Below are positions 63,865 to 64,000 of a stretch of 64,000 bases of DNA, piece by piece (position 1 is the stretch's first letter; the number at the start of each line of letters is the position of its first letter). The notes below the pieces were generated by a model. It was not told the DNA's origin, did no database searches, and saw only the letters and a program-made list of their open reading frames with translations. The DNA is from Rhizobiales bacterium GAS188 (GTDB lineage Bacteria; Pseudomonadota; Alphaproteobacteria; Rhizobiales; Beijerinckiaceae). The stretch spans positions 7,883,001 to 7,947,000 of the forward strand of contig FNSS01000001.1 in NCBI GenBank assembly GCA_900104855.1, given 5' to 3'. A program made the translations under genes and the position numbers.

Positions 63865-64000
63865 TCACCCCAGCGTCAGCCCGCCATCGACATGGATGGT
63901 CTCGCCGGTGATATGGGCAGCGCCATCGGAGAGCAGGAAGGCAATAGTCGCGGCGATATCGCCAGGCGCCGCAAGCCGCCGTTGTGCGTTGCGCGAAGCC
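63865..64000 (-). CDS. SDR-family oxidoreductase, C-terminal fragment
   Basis: The frame enters from the right edge and ends with TGA at 63865-63867. It encodes RRLAAPGDIAATIAFLLSDG, then HITGETIHVDGGLTLG, the standard C-terminal block of short-chain dehydrogenases/reductases (FabG-like). The Rossmann motif and catalytic Tyr-Lys lie outside the window. Confidence 0.9.
   Translation of the reverse strand, partial: ASRNAQRRLAAPGDIAATIAFLLSDGAAHITGETIHVDGGLTLG

Overview
The window is GC-rich, densely packed DNA typical of an alphaproteobacterium, most likely order Hyphomicrobiales (Rhizobiales). The evidence is the gene set (RutR-like regulator, PreT/PreA, MHS and Dpp-type transporters, a PodJ-like polar protein with Sel1 repeats, UbiK/BMFP, MidA), many ATGA/TGATG operon overlaps and frequent intergenic palindromes. 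I saw no rRNA, tRNA, CRISPR array or transposase.

Layout. 0-1.3 kb: end of an unidentified gene and a MetF-like reductase. 1.4-12.4 kb: reductive pyrimidine catabolism (RutR-like TetR, preT, preA, N-carbamoyl amidohydrolase, dihydropyrimidinase, and a NitT/TauT-type ABC importer), with a near-perfect RutR box between the regulator and preT. 12.5-21 kb: a peptide-type ABC importer (binding protein, two permeases, fused double ATPase) between two M20 peptidases, with a divergent GntR regulator. 21.1-22.0 kb: a two-gene AhpD/CMD operon. 22.0-27.5 kb: a shikimate/protocatechuate operon (AroE-like dehydrogenase, MHS transporter, pcaH, pcaG, BKACE) with a divergent TetR gene and a 20-bp operator-like palindrome. 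27.5-30.4 kb: DsbA-like isomerase, AraC regulator, M20 amidohydrolase. 30.5-36.6 kb: a beta-oxidation cluster (acyl-CoA dehydrogenase, thiolase, cupin, FadB/J-type enzyme). 36.9-46.3 kb: PodJ-like protein, orphan binding protein, YbjN, UbiK, Lgt, MidA, PLP dehydratase. 46.7-50.3 kb: an acyltransferase convergent with a rifampin-phosphotransferase-like enzyme. 50.5-55.5 kb: CtBP-like dehydrogenase, GFA protein, ECF42-type sigma factor with its DGPF partner, MttB-family methyltransferase. 55.8-61.7 kb: MFS transporter, D-threonine-aldolase-like enzyme, class III aminotransferase, SugE/Gdx exporter behind a guanidine-II riboswitch, and a DadA-like oxidase. 62-64 kb: an orphan ParD-like antitoxin, a GNAT protein, an AT-richer patch with unidentified ORFs, and the end of an SDR gene.

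Most striking signals: (i) a textbook guanidine-II (mini-ykkC) RNA directly before sugE; (ii) a RutR box placed to control the reductive PreTA pathway rather than the rut operon; (iii) unrelated 14-21-bp tandem arrays at many gene junctions or gene starts, one of which may be translated as a pentapeptide repeat at the start of the GntR regulator; (iv) three families of intergenic palindromic repeats; (v) a pcaGH operon whose last gene is a BKACE. Nothing here is proven to be a new system; the junction arrays are the least explained feature.
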